Source of the DNA: an uncultured Chitinophagales bacterium
Lineage (GTDB): Bacteria > Bacteroidota > Bacteroidia > Chitinophagales > UBA2359
Direction of reading: 5' to 3'
Assembly: GCA_937927195.1 (NCBI GenBank)
Contig: CALBCY010000233.1
Location: 1-38,023, forward strand
Length of the DNA: 38,023 bases
The position numbers and the translations under genes were made by a program. Positions within the stretch are counted from its first letter, which is position 1. Every line of letters starts with the position of its first letter. The notes under the pieces are model-generated. The model saw nothing but the letters and a program-made list of their open reading frames with translations. It did no database searches and was not told the origin of the DNA. This document shows positions 1-8,600 of this stretch, piece after piece.

Positions 1-64
1 GACGGCTTACTTTTGATCTTATGACGCTTACTTTTGGTCTTATGACGGCTTACTTTTGGTCTTA
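1..64. repeat. 22-bp tandem repeat, about three units
   Basis: Three near-identical units of 21-22 bases (each beginning GACG and containing CTTACTTTTG) lie head to tail at the window edge, so the array may continue outside. The last unit runs into a perfect inverted repeat: CTTTTGGTC at 53-61 and GACCAAAAG at 66-74 with a 4-base loop. I see no coding frame with family resemblance across it. Function is unknown. It could be the tail of a longer intergenic array. Confidence 0.7.
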
Positions 65-267
65 TGACCAAAAGGGCATTGTACAATTAATTCTGCCCTT
101 TAAATTAAGCATTTTTGCTTCGTTTCATAAAAGTTCACCAAGTCCTTTGGGGAAACCACCAAAGGAAAGCCATGATTTGTCTAGTATTCAATCTAGTATC
201 CAAAGTCCAGTAGAGAAGGGTAAAACGTATTAAAACATTTTACGAAAAACCAATATTAATCTAACTG
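65..267. other. Non-coding stretch downstream of def
   Basis: Apart from the hairpin arm at 66-74, I see no supportable gene. A 70-codon open frame on the plus strand starts inside the tandem repeats and has no recognisable domain. This is the 3' side of the def gene. No clear U-rich terminator hairpin was found here. Confidence 0.5.
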
Positions 268-843
268 TTATTTCTTGATCAATGAGCCTCCAGAAAATTT
301 CATTCTGTAAGCTACGGAAGTATCTCCTTTGGAAATTTTGGTCAATTTACGCTTCAATAATTTCTTTTTAAGCGATTTCAAATGATCGGTAAACAATATA
401 CCTTCTATGTGATCGTATTCATGTTGGATGACCCGAGCGGTCAATCCTGAAAAATCTTCCTCATGTTCATTCCCTTCAATATCAAAATATTTCAAACGGA
501 TAGTAGACGGGCGTTTTACTTCTTCTGAAATATTAGGAATACTCAAACATCCCTCGTTGTAGCCCCATTTTTCTCCGAACTCTTCTACCTTTTGGACATT
601 GATGAATGCTCTTTTTATTCCCTTCTCATCGCTCGTTTCTTTATCGATGATTAAATTGCTATCTATAACGAACAGTCTTTTGGAAAGGCCAATTTGAGGA
701 GCAGCTAAGCCCACACCAGAAGCGTTTTTCATAGTTTCAAACATGCTTTCAATAAGATCTGGAAGATTGGGGTCATTCAGGTCTACATCTTTGGCCACTT
801 GTTTTAATACAGGATCGCCGTAAGCAACAATTGGGTAAATCAT
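268..843 (-). CDS. def: Peptide deformylase
   Basis: This cytoplasmic metalloenzyme removes the N-terminal formyl group from nascent proteins. All three family motifs are visible, numbering from the ATG at 843: GVGLAAPQIG at residues 43-52, EGCLS at 97-101 with the metal-ligand Cys99, and QHEYDH at 140-145 with His141, catalytic Glu142 and His145. The 191-residue length is normal for the family. The frame is open one codon further, to a TTG at 846. I prefer the ATG because MIYPIVAYGDPVL is the usual N-terminus of Bacteroidota deformylases. The upstream neighbour on the same strand is ruvX, a pairing often seen in Bacteroidota. Here they are separated by over 400 bases, so def probably has its own promoter, although I could not find a perfect TAnnTTTG box for it. 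Confidence 0.97.
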   Translation of the reverse strand: MIYPIVAYGDPVLKQVAKDVDLNDPNLPDLIESMFETMKNASGVGLAAPQIGLSKRLFVIDSNLIIDKETSDEKGIKRAFINVQKVEEFGEKWGYNEGCLSIPNISEEVKRPSTIRLKYFDIEGNEHEEDFSGLTARVIQHEYDHIEGILFTDHLKSLKKKLLKRKLTKISKGDTSVAYRMKFSGGSLIKK

Positions 844-846
844 CAA

Positions 847-1265
847 ATAGTATTGTTTAGTTTTCCATTAGAAATATAAAAATATATCTCTTTAGAATGT
901 TAAGAATTTTTTAAGTTGTTTCTCAGGGATGTGTTATAAAAATCTTAATAGGAGTATAAAAGATTGAAAATCATACTAAAATAAACTCAATACTTTAATT
1001 AATCTCTCAATAAGGCAATATTAAGTTAAAAATGGGCAATTGTTGACTTCTTCTTGACTTTTCATGATGAAAATCAAAAGATTAACATTAAAAATTTCAA
1101 CAAAAACCATTATTTTCTTAAGCTACCATAATTTAGCTGCAAGATAAAGTAAAAGATTAATAAAGTCAATTACATATTTCAGCAATTGTAATATAGCCAT
1201 TCTAAACAAAAATTTCAATTTTTTTTATGAAATGATTTTAAAATCATTTTATAAAGCCTTTCGTT
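847..1265. other. AT-rich intergenic region between ruvX and def
   Basis: No gene is seen in this 419-base gap. It holds two small palindromes: TTTTCAT-g-ATGAAAA at 1059-1073, and a perfect 20-base palindrome at 1230-1249 with arms AAATGATTTT and AAAATCATTT. The def promoter should lie near 850-900 on the minus strand, but no clean consensus is visible. Confidence 0.5.
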
Positions 1266-1277
1266 CTATAAAAAGGC
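1256..1277 (-). terminator. Hairpin at the ruvX stop codon
   Basis: Arms GCCTTT (1256-1261) and AAAGGC (1272-1277) form a 6-bp stem that includes the ruvX stop codon. On the minus strand it is followed by an AT-rich run but only a short T tract. It could be a weak terminator or a 3'-end stabiliser. Confidence 0.35.
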
Positions 1278-1676
1278 CATGTAATTTTGCAAAATAATGG
1301 TGGCACTTACCTCATCCAATAGCTTCTTATCTCTTCTTTTTTTCTTTTTCACACCAGAGGCTACCAAAGCCTGCATGGCTTGTTTTGAAGAATTCCTTTC
1401 ATCTACAAAGACAACAGGTTTATCTGGAAATTTCTTTTCCAGTTCTAGTTTCAATTTTTCTACATGAGGTGTTAAATCTGTTGGACTGTCATCCCAATTG
1501 CTTGGATAGCCAAGAACAATGGTCTCCACTTCTTCTTCGCTGAAATAATTTTTTAAAAATTCAAACAGTTCGTCCTTTGTCACGGTGGTCAATCCACTTG
1601 CAATGATTTGCAGCGTGTCTGTAACAGCAATTCCAACCCTTTTTAACCCATAATCTATTGCAAGTATTCTAGCCAT
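1266..1676 (-). CDS. ruvX: RuvX/YqgF-family Holliday junction resolvase-like nuclease
   Basis: This is an RNase H-fold protein of the YqgF family, implicated in pre-16S rRNA processing and Holliday junction resolution. The N-terminal strand ILAIDYGLKRVGIAV carries the first catalytic Asp (Asp8). VFVDERNSS supplies the central acidic residues, and the C-terminal LLDEVSATIIL carries the final Asp. The length of 136 residues is typical. The frame stays open to a TTG at 1712, but I choose the ATG at 1676 for two reasons. MARILAIDYG is the family N-terminus, and a perfect -7 box (TATCTTTG) lies at 1681-1688, between the two candidate starts. The longer start would therefore not be transcribed. def lies downstream on the same strand. 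Confidence 0.93.
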   Translation of the reverse strand: MARILAIDYGLKRVGIAVTDTLQIIASGLTTVTKDELFEFLKNYFSEEEVETIVLGYPSNWDDSPTDLTPHVEKLKLELEKKFPDKPVVFVDERNSSKQAMQALVASGVKKKKRRDKKLLDEVSATIILQNYMAFL

Positions 1677-1680
1677 AAAA

Positions 1681-1712
1681 CAAAGATAAACCTCTTGAAG
1701 AGGGATTAACAA
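1681..1712 (-). promoter_or_regulatory. ruvX promoter (Bacteroidota type) with palindrome in the spacer
   Basis: On the minus strand, TATCTTTG (1681-1688) matches the Bacteroidota -7 consensus TAnnTTTG. TTG at 1710-1712 sits 21 bases upstream, in place for the -33 element. The -7 box ends only four bases before the ATG, so the transcript should be nearly leaderless. The spacer contains a perfect odd palindrome, CCTCTT-g-AAGAGG, at 1691-1703. That is an unusual position for a symmetric site and a candidate operator. Confidence 0.65.
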
Positions 1713-1986
1713 TAAATAATGAATATTGTTCCATCACATTTCTTATAAGCCCGAAATTTATTAATATAAAAACTAATTATCTCATTGAATAAGAGATTCA
1801 AGTACCAATCAATAAACTAATTGTATTTTTATCTGTTACTTGATAAGTCTAAGTTGAAGCCCAAATGGAAATTGAAGCTTATTTAGGGATGCAAACTGTT
1901 GGGTTTACTGTTAATTCGAATAAAATAGGCAAGTGCTTGGATAAAATAGGCTTTTACAAATTAGGACTAAAGAACATACAAATAAA
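1713..1986. other. Intergenic region between divergent ruvX and crtI
   Basis: This AT-rich divergent gap should hold the crtI promoter. I found no perfect TAnnTTTG box on the plus strand. A 46-codon frame starting near 1865 reads into crtI, but it has no recognisable domain and is not called. Confidence 0.4.
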
Positions 1987-3501
1987 ATGGCTAAAAAGGT
2001 TTTAATAATAGGAACGGGGTTGGGCGGCTTAGCCACAGCATTGAGATTGAGCAGTCGAGGTTTTGAAGTTGAAATGGTAGAAAAACACCATCAGGCTGGA
2101 GGCAGATTAAATCAGATAAAGCAAGATGGCTTTACATTTGACACGGGTCCTTCTTTCTTCAGCATGAGTTATGAGTTCGACGAATTGTTTGAAGATTGTG
2201 GTCTAAACAATCCGCTTCAAATGAATGAATTGGATCCAGTTTATTCGGTTTATTTTTCTGATCGGAAAGAACCTTTTTTAATTTATAAAGATCTTAAAAA
2301 GCTGGCCAAAGAATTTGAAGGGATTGAAGACAATTTTGAAGAAAAAGCAAAAGCTTATTTAAAGCAAGCGGGAGAATTGTTTCACGATACAGAATACGTC
2401 ATTGTAAAAAGAAACTATGACAGCATCCTTCAATACATCACTTCTCTAATCAAGGTTCCACTCAAACACACTCCTCTATTGGTTCGAAGTATCTGGCAAG
2501 AACTGAACCGCAGATTTGATTCACAAGAGGTAAAAGTAATTTTTTCACTCGTTGCGTTTTTCTTGGGCGACACGCCATTTCAAACACCAGCAGTTTATAG
2601 CTTGTTGAATTACACAGAACTTCAGCACGATGGTTATTACAATATCCAGGGTGGCATGTATAAAATCACCGAGACCATTGTTGCTTTGTTAAAGGAAAGA
2701 GGTGTGAAATTTCATTATGACACTGAAATAAAATCTTTTGAAAAAACAAATGATAAAATAAGTGGATTCATCGATCAGAATGATAAGAAATGGACGGCTG
2801 ATTTATATGTATCCAATAGTGATGCTGCCTCTTTCAGGGGTTTGGTTTTGAATCGAAAGAAATTTCAAGAAAAGAAATTAGACAAAATGCATTGGACGCT
2901 TGCGCCCTTTACAATTTATTTGGGAGTTCAAGGAAAAATTGACAAACTGCATCATCATAATTATTTTTTAGGGGAGAATTTTGAGGCTTATGCCAGTGAT
3001 ATTTTCAAAACTTCTGTCAGTCCAAAGAAGCCGTATTATTATGTAAATGCTTCTTCTCAATCGAATCCCAATGCTGCTCCGGAAAATTGTGAAAATTTAT
3101 TCATTCTTTGTCCTGTTCCAGATTTGAGATTTAAACCAGACTGGTCGGATCGCGAAGAATTGGCTGACAACATCATAAAAGATCTTTCAGAAAGAGTTGA
3201 GTTCGATTTAAAAGCCAATACCTTGACCAGAAAAATCTTAGATCCGATTGATTGGATGGAAAAATTCAATCTCTACAAAGGAAGTGGTTTGGGCTTGGCG
3301 CATGGTTTGAACCAAGTGGCGGCCTTAAGACCTAAAAATAAAGATGAAGAATTCAAAAATTTGTATTATGTTGGAGCTTCAACAACACCAGGCACTGGAT
3401 TGCCAATTGTCGTTATTGGCTCAAAATTAGTGACAGAAAGAATAGAAAATGACCATGGAATCCCACATAAAACTGTTCGATCAGGTTTGCAACGAGTGTA
3501 G
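1987..3501 (+). CDS. crtI: Phytoene desaturase (CrtI family)
   Basis: This FAD-dependent desaturase converts phytoene to lycopene at the membrane. The 504-residue protein opens with the dinucleotide-binding motif GTGLGG at residues 9-14, followed by an acidic strand end and AGGRLNQI, which is the usual CrtI N-terminus. The conserved C-terminal signature YYVGASTTPGTGLP is also present. The last roughly 17 residues, after the conserved helix LVTERI, are encoded in the overlap with crtB and look non-conserved. It is the first gene of a plus-strand carotenoid operon with crtB and crtW. CrtI relatives include CrtD, CrtO and diapophytoene desaturases. The direct neighbour crtB makes phytoene desaturase the best reading. 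Confidence 0.95.
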   Translation: MAKKVLIIGTGLGGLATALRLSSRGFEVEMVEKHHQAGGRLNQIKQDGFTFDTGPSFFSMSYEFDELFEDCGLNNPLQMNELDPVYSVYFSDRKEPFLIYKDLKKLAKEFEGIEDNFEEKAKAYLKQAGELFHDTEYVIVKRNYDSILQYITSLIKVPLKHTPLLVRSIWQELNRRFDSQEVKVIFSLVAFFLGDTPFQTPAVYSLLNYTELQHDGYYNIQGGMYKITETIVALLKERGVKFHYDTEIKSFEKTNDKISGFIDQNDKKWTADLYVSNSDAASFRGLVLNRKKFQEKKLDKMHWTLAPFTIYLGVQGKIDKLHHHNYFLGENFEAYASDIFKTSVSPKKPYYYVNASSQSNPNAAPENCENLFILCPVPDLRFKPDWSDREELADNIIKDLSERVEFDLKANTLTRKILDPIDWMEKFNLYKGSGLGLAHGLNQVAALRPKNKDEEFKNLYYVGASTTPGTGLPIVVIGSKLVTERIENDHGIPHKTVRSGLQRV

Positions 3502-4300
3502 CACCCTGATAACCAAGCGATACAGCACCTCCTTCTCTTTAGCCATTCGTACCCTAGACAAAAAATACCATGAGGGCATTTACGGGATTTATGGCTTTGT
3601 AAGATTTGCTGATGAAATAGTAGACACTTTTCAAAAGCATGACAGGGAATACCTTTTGAAGAGATTCAAGGAGGATACCTACGATGCTATTGAAAGAGGT
3701 TTAAGTCTGAATCCTGTTTTGCATGCCTTTCAAAAGGTAGTTTGTAAATATGATATTGGATTTGATCTGATTGATGCTTTTCTTGAAAGTATGGCAATGG
3801 ATTTGGATCATGAGTGGTATGGAGAGGAATTGTATAAAAAATACATTTTTGGTTCGGCGGAGGTAGTTGGATTGATGTGCGTGAAAGTTTTTGTCGAAGG
3901 CGATTCTGCGGAATACGAAAGGCTAAAATCTCCAGCAAAAAGTTTGGGTTCAGCATTTCAAAAAGTAAATTTCCTACGGGACATGAAGAGTGATTATTAT
4001 GACAGAGGTCGTGTTTACTTTCCCGGTGTAAGTTTCAGCGATTTCAGTCAGACAGAAAAGGATTTGATCGAAGCTGATATTCAAAAAGATTTTGATTTGG
4101 CCTACTCAGGAATTCTCGCCCTTCCAATGGCTGCCAGATTTGGTGTTTATACTGCCTACAAATATTATACTTCCTTGTTTAATAAAATAAAAGAAACCTC
4201 CATCGAAGAAGTATTGGAACAAAGAATCAGGATTCCAAATAATAGAAAATTTCTGCTCCTCGTTAGCTCTGCTGTCAGGCATAGATTGAATATGATTTAA
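3449..4300 (+). CDS. crtB: Phytoene synthase (CrtB)
   Basis: This trans-isoprenyl diphosphate synthase (squalene/phytoene synthase family) condenses two geranylgeranyl diphosphates to phytoene. The first Asp-rich motif is DEIVD at residues 55-59 (in FADEIVD). The second is DMKSD near residue 178, in the typical context NFLRDMKSDYYDRGRVYFP. The length of 283 residues is usual. The gene overlaps the 3' end of crtI by 53 bases, or 47 if the second ATG at 3455 is used. No later in-frame ATG would keep the conserved KLFDQVC N-terminus, so the overlap is real and translation is probably coupled. The next gene is the ketolase, 145 bases on. Confidence 0.95.
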   Translation: MTMESHIKLFDQVCNECSTLITKRYSTSFSLAIRTLDKKYHEGIYGIYGFVRFADEIVDTFQKHDREYLLKRFKEDTYDAIERGLSLNPVLHAFQKVVCKYDIGFDLIDAFLESMAMDLDHEWYGEELYKKYIFGSAEVVGLMCVKVFVEGDSAEYERLKSPAKSLGSAFQKVNFLRDMKSDYYDRGRVYFPGVSFSDFSQTEKDLIEADIQKDFDLAYSGILALPMAARFGVYTAYKYYTSLFNKIKETSIEEVLEQRIRIPNNRKFLLLVSSAVRHRLNMI

Positions 4301-4445
4301 ATCTCCACAAGAAGAAGTAAACACTTTTTTGAAACAAATACACAAGGAGTTTCAAAAACAAAAGGCAGTAAATAAGCGAAAAATCTTACTTTTTCATAGA
4401 AGCCAAAGAGTTATTGATTAAATTTGATCAAATCAAAGACATCAT

Positions 4446-5138
4446 TTGTCACTTGCAAATTCCATAAAACGATCCCAATCAGGGGTAATGATAGGAATTA
4501 CAATCATTCTATTGTGGTGCATTAATTTATTTATGGCAATGCAAACCACCATTGCTCTTTCCAATCCATTTGTTTATTTTCATTTCATTCTACAGATACA
4601 ATTGTCGACAGGTTTGTTCATTACTGCTCACGATGCCATGCATGGGACGGTTTCTTCCAATAAAAATATCAATTGTGCGATTGGTAAAATTTGTACCCTA
4701 CTCTATGCATTTTTCTCCTATGACAAATTGTATAAAAAGCACCATGAGCATCACAGACATTCCGGAACAGAAATGGACCCTGATTACCACAATAGCAACT
4801 TTTTTGTTTGGTATTGGAATTTTATAATGGAATACATTACGATCTGGCAATTGCTTGGTTTCGCTCTTGTTTTCAATCTGATGATGTTCATTGTTCCTTA
4901 CCAAAATCTCACTTTATTTTGGTGTATTCCAGCCTTACTCAGCTCCTTGCAATTGTTTTATTTTGGTACTTATCAACCACATAAAAATGAGCACCATCAA
5001 TTGAACAAATACAATTCGGGAACCCAGCGCAAAAACCATGTTTGGGCCTTTATTAGCTGTTACTTCTTTGGCTACCACTTAGAACATCACGAAAAGCCTT
5101 ATGTGCCTTGGTGGCAATTGTATAAGGAAAAGAAATGA
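4446..5138 (+). CDS. crtW: CrtW-type beta-carotene ketolase
   Basis: This is a membrane di-iron oxygenase of the fatty-acid-desaturase/hydroxylase superfamily that adds 4-keto groups to beta-carotene rings, leading to echinenone, canthaxanthin or astaxanthin. His motifs are HDAMHG (about residues 62-67), HHEHHRHSG with downstream DPDYH (about 99-115), and YHLEHHEKPYVPWW near the C-terminus. FYFGTYQPH is also CrtW-like. The 230 residues include several hydrophobic helices. The called start is TTG at 4446. The first ATG (4488) would remove 14 residues just ahead of the first helix, and an in-frame stop lies at 4425. The TTG gives a length nearer the family norm, but I am not certain of it. No crtY or crtZ is in the window, so the cyclic substrate must be made from elsewhere. 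Confidence 0.88.
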   Translation: MSLANSIKRSQSGVMIGITIILLWCINLFMAMQTTIALSNPFVYFHFILQIQLSTGLFITAHDAMHGTVSSNKNINCAIGKICTLLYAFFSYDKLYKKHHEHHRHSGTEMDPDYHNSNFFVWYWNFIMEYITIWQLLGFALVFNLMMFIVPYQNLTLFWCIPALLSSLQLFYFGTYQPHKNEHHQLNKYNSGTQRKNHVWAFISCYFFGYHLEHHEKPYVPWWQLYKEKK

Positions 5139-5525
5139 GTTTTTGGGGGATTGGGTGTTCGGGATTCGGTGTTCGTTTTTAATCTTAACCTTCGATTTAT
5201 TCTTAAACTTAATTGAGTATTGGGAGGCTGGCCTTCGCATTTGAGCGCCTTTTCATAAAAAAATGAAGCGTTTGCCTAGAGCACAAAAAAAGCCAGATAG
5301 AGCTAGTGGAGGGACTAATCTATCCGGCCAAGTATTCGCAATTTGACTCACGAATCTTTTTAGATTTTTTTTTAAAGTTGTTGTTAAATTAGTTGAAAGT
5401 AAGATTACCACTAAGAATTACCACAAAAGGCAAAGCAGTATTGGATCCATCTCAAATCGAAGAATGACATTCTTATATTTCAAAGACAAGTCTTAGAAGT
5501 TCTGAGTTTCCTATATATACAAAGA
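5139..5525. other. Intergenic region between convergent crtW and the giant repeat gene
   Basis: No gene is seen. Low-complexity sequence with repeated TTCGG/GGTGTTCG follows crtW. A stem-loop at 5292-5328 has a 10-bp outer stem with one mismatch (GCCAGATAGA against TCTATCCGGC) and a 4-bp inner stem, TAGT/ACTA, around GGAGGG. It has no T tract directly after it, so it is not a classic terminator for crtW. Confidence 0.45.
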
Positions 5526-5555
5526 CAAAAACCAAGCCATAGTACATAGCTTGGT
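5526..5555 (-). terminator. Second (distal) terminator of the giant Cys-rich gene
   Basis: Arms ACCAAGC (5531-5537) and GCTTGGT (5549-5555) form a perfect 7-bp stem. On the minus strand the stem is followed by TTTTT. It lies directly behind the proximal terminator of the same gene, giving a tandem stop. Confidence 0.6.
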
Positions 5556-5602
5556 TAAATAAAAAATTTTGCAGCAGGACAAATTAAAGTCTGTCCTGCT
5601 GC
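5556..5602 (-). terminator. Proximal rho-independent terminator of the giant Cys-rich gene
   Basis: Arms GCAGCAGGACA (5571-5581) and TGTCCTGCTGC (5592-5602) form a perfect 11-bp stem with a 10-base loop. On the minus strand it is followed by an A-rich base and a T run (AAAATTTTTTATTT). It starts 15 bases after the stop codon at 5618. Confidence 0.8.
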
Positions 5603-5617
5603 ATAATTTCATGTCTA

Positions 5618-8600
5618 TTAATTATTTATAAACTTCTCGACTAGAGTATTTCTTCCATTAGATAGTTTAATTAAATAGTATCCAGAAGGGTAAGCTTGAA
5701 CATCCAATTTGATCAAGTTTTGACCTTGATTGGCTTGAATTGTCGTCTTAGCCATTTCTTTTCCAGTTACATCCATGATGGTCATTTCAAATTCTTCTGC
5801 TTCTTCTGCATCAAATTCGATGTTCAACACATCAACAGCTGGAATAGGATAAATTTCCGTAATTCCAAAGACAGCAGTTCTTTCTAAACTGATCACTCTA
5901 GTTCTTGTTGCAATGTTTCCAAATACATCTACCTCTAGTAATCTATAATAGTGGATACCACTTGCTTTGGTATTATGTAAATAATTATACGACTGAATCG
6001 TATTACTGTTACCTACTGCATCGATTTCCGCAATTTCACTAAAGTCATAACCATTCAAAGAATGCTCTAGAATGAAGTATTTAGCGTCCTCTTCTGTTGC
6101 CGTTGCCCAGTTCAATTCATTGCCTTCTGCAAGAACTTCTCCATCAAACCTCAACATTTCTACGTTTGTTGTTTGACAATCTATCAAAGTCTGTCCAAAT
6201 TCTATTGCACATTCTGGTAAACCAGCCAACTCAACAGTGAACGAATAACCTGTTCCAACATCAAATGGTCCTATTGTAAGATTGAACAAACTCAAAGGTC
6301 CGATCACTGATCCATTAACATTGTTGGTAATGATGTATTCGCCATTGCCATCAAAGGTCAAAAGCACGTCGTATTCCTCTTTTGAAGGAGAGCACAATGC
6401 AGCGTGAATGACTTCAAAGTCTCCACAAATTTCAGCCAAAGCATTACAAGGATTTACTGGATCAGGAATACAAGAACAAGTCGAAGTATCCCAAACAGTA
6501 ATTGGACCGTTTTCACAATCTGTATTACAGAAATCATTGTAAGCAACACATGAACCGTCATCGCTTTCAGCTGTTGGATCATAGTTTGGTGCACATGCAT
6601 CTGTACAACCTGGATTACAAGGTGCAAAAGTACAAGAGCCATCATCACAGTTTGCAGCAGGATCATAGTTACATGCCGTCAAGTCATTACAACCCAAGAC
6701 AGAAATTACATCATCCACACAAGCACAGGTTTCAGCATCCCAAATTTGAATGTTTCCAAGGCTACAATCTTGATTACATGTTGCGTCGTAAGCTTCACAA
6801 GTTCCATCATCGGACTGAGCAGCTGAATCATAGTTCGCCGCACATGGATCAGTACAACCTGGCACACAATCAGTGAAGAAACAAGAATCATCATCACAGT
6901 TGGCTGCAGGATCGTAGTTACAAGCCTGACTATTGGTACAACCTGAAACAGTTGCTTCAGACACCTCACAAGAGCAAGTAGTCGCATTCCATTCTTCCAA
7001 ATCACCTACTGTACAATCTGTATTACAACTTGTATCATAAGCCAAGCAAGAACCATCGTTCTCTATTGCATCTGGATCATAATTCGAAGCACATGGATCA
7101 GTACAACCTGGTGCGCATGGAGCGAAAGTACAAGTTCCATCATTGCAGGTCGCAGCAGGATCGAAATTACATGCATCAATATTGGTACATCCTAAAATGC
7201 TTTCCTCCACGACTTCACATGAACAAGATACTGGGTTCCATTCTGTAATAGCTCCCAATGTACAATCGTCGTTACAAGTAGAATCGTAAGCCTCACAACT
7301 TCCGTCATTCTCATCGGCATTCGAATCAAAGTTAGCAGCACATGGATCGGTGCAACCAGGATTGCAAGGTGCAAAAGCACAAGAACCATCATCGCAGTTT
7401 GCAGCAGCATCATAGTTACAAGCATCTGGCAAAGTACATCCAGCAATAGATTCTGAAACCAATTCACAAGAACAAGTTGCAGCATTCCATTCGGTAATAT
7501 CTCCTAAAGTACAATCATCGTTGCAGATAGAATCATATAGCTCGCAAGAACCATCGTTTACATCAGCTGTTGCATCATAGTTTGGAGCACAAGGATCAGT
7601 ACAACCTCCTGCACAACCAACAAATTCACAAGACCCATTGTCACAATTGGCAAATGGATTGTAGTTACAAGCCGTGGCGTCAGTGCAACCTAAAGAAGTT
7701 GCTGTTTCAACAATACAAGAACAAGTATTTGCATCCCATACGGTTATGTCACCCAAAGCACAGTCAGTATTACAAGTCATATCATATGCCTCGCAAGAAC
7801 CGTCGTCTTCATCTGCAGACGCATCAAAGTTTGCTGCACAAGGATCGGTACAACCCGGAGCGCATGGAGCGAAGGTACAAGAACCATCGTCACATCCTGC
7901 AGCTGCATCATAGTTACAAGCCGTTGCATCTGTACAACCTGCCGTTTCACGAACAACCGCTACTGAATTTGACAATTCGAAGCAGCCTGTAATATCCGCA
8001 ACAAGATCCGTTGCTGGAAGAGCGATCGTTTCATAAGCAACTCCCCAGATCAAACAAGTGCCTGCTGGAGCGCCTTCTAGATTAAAGCTTCCAGTATCGT
8101 TTGAGCCAAGAATCGTTGTCGCTGTTCCGTCTGTTATTATATAAGTATAAGATGGGCCTGCATTGCCTGTAACCGTTACGGCTACTATTGCATCTTCGCC
8201 ATCTCCACTACATACTGTCGTTTCGTCTGTTGTTGAAATTGTTCCTCCATCTAACAAGATACAAGAGCCATCGTCATTGGTCGCAGCTGCATCATAGTTA
8301 CAAGCTGTTGGATCGGTACAACCATCTCCATCACATGGAGCGAAGGTACAAGAACCATCGTCACAACCTGCCGCAGCGTCATAGTTACAAGCCGTTGCAT
8401 CTGTACAACCTGCTGCTTCTCTAACGACAGCAATTGAGTTTGTCAATTCAAAACAACCCGTAAGGTCTGCAACCTGATCAGTTGGTATATTTAAATCATC
8501 GTGAGCAATTCCCCAGATTAAACAAGTTCCAGCAGGAGCACCTTCTAAATTGAAAGTTCCCGTTTGATTCGAACCTAGAATTGTTGTGGCTGTTTCATCT

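Noticed and set aside
21..233. 70-codon plus-strand frame at the left edge
   Set aside because: It begins within the tandem repeats and has no resemblance to a known protein.
1865..2002. 46-codon frame overlapping the start of crtI
   Set aside because: It has no recognisable domain or promoter, and it ends inside crtI in another frame. Chance is the simplest explanation.
5292..5328. Terminator for crtW
   Set aside because: The stem has a mismatch and bulge and no T tract directly after it on the plus strand. It is recorded only as a stem-loop.
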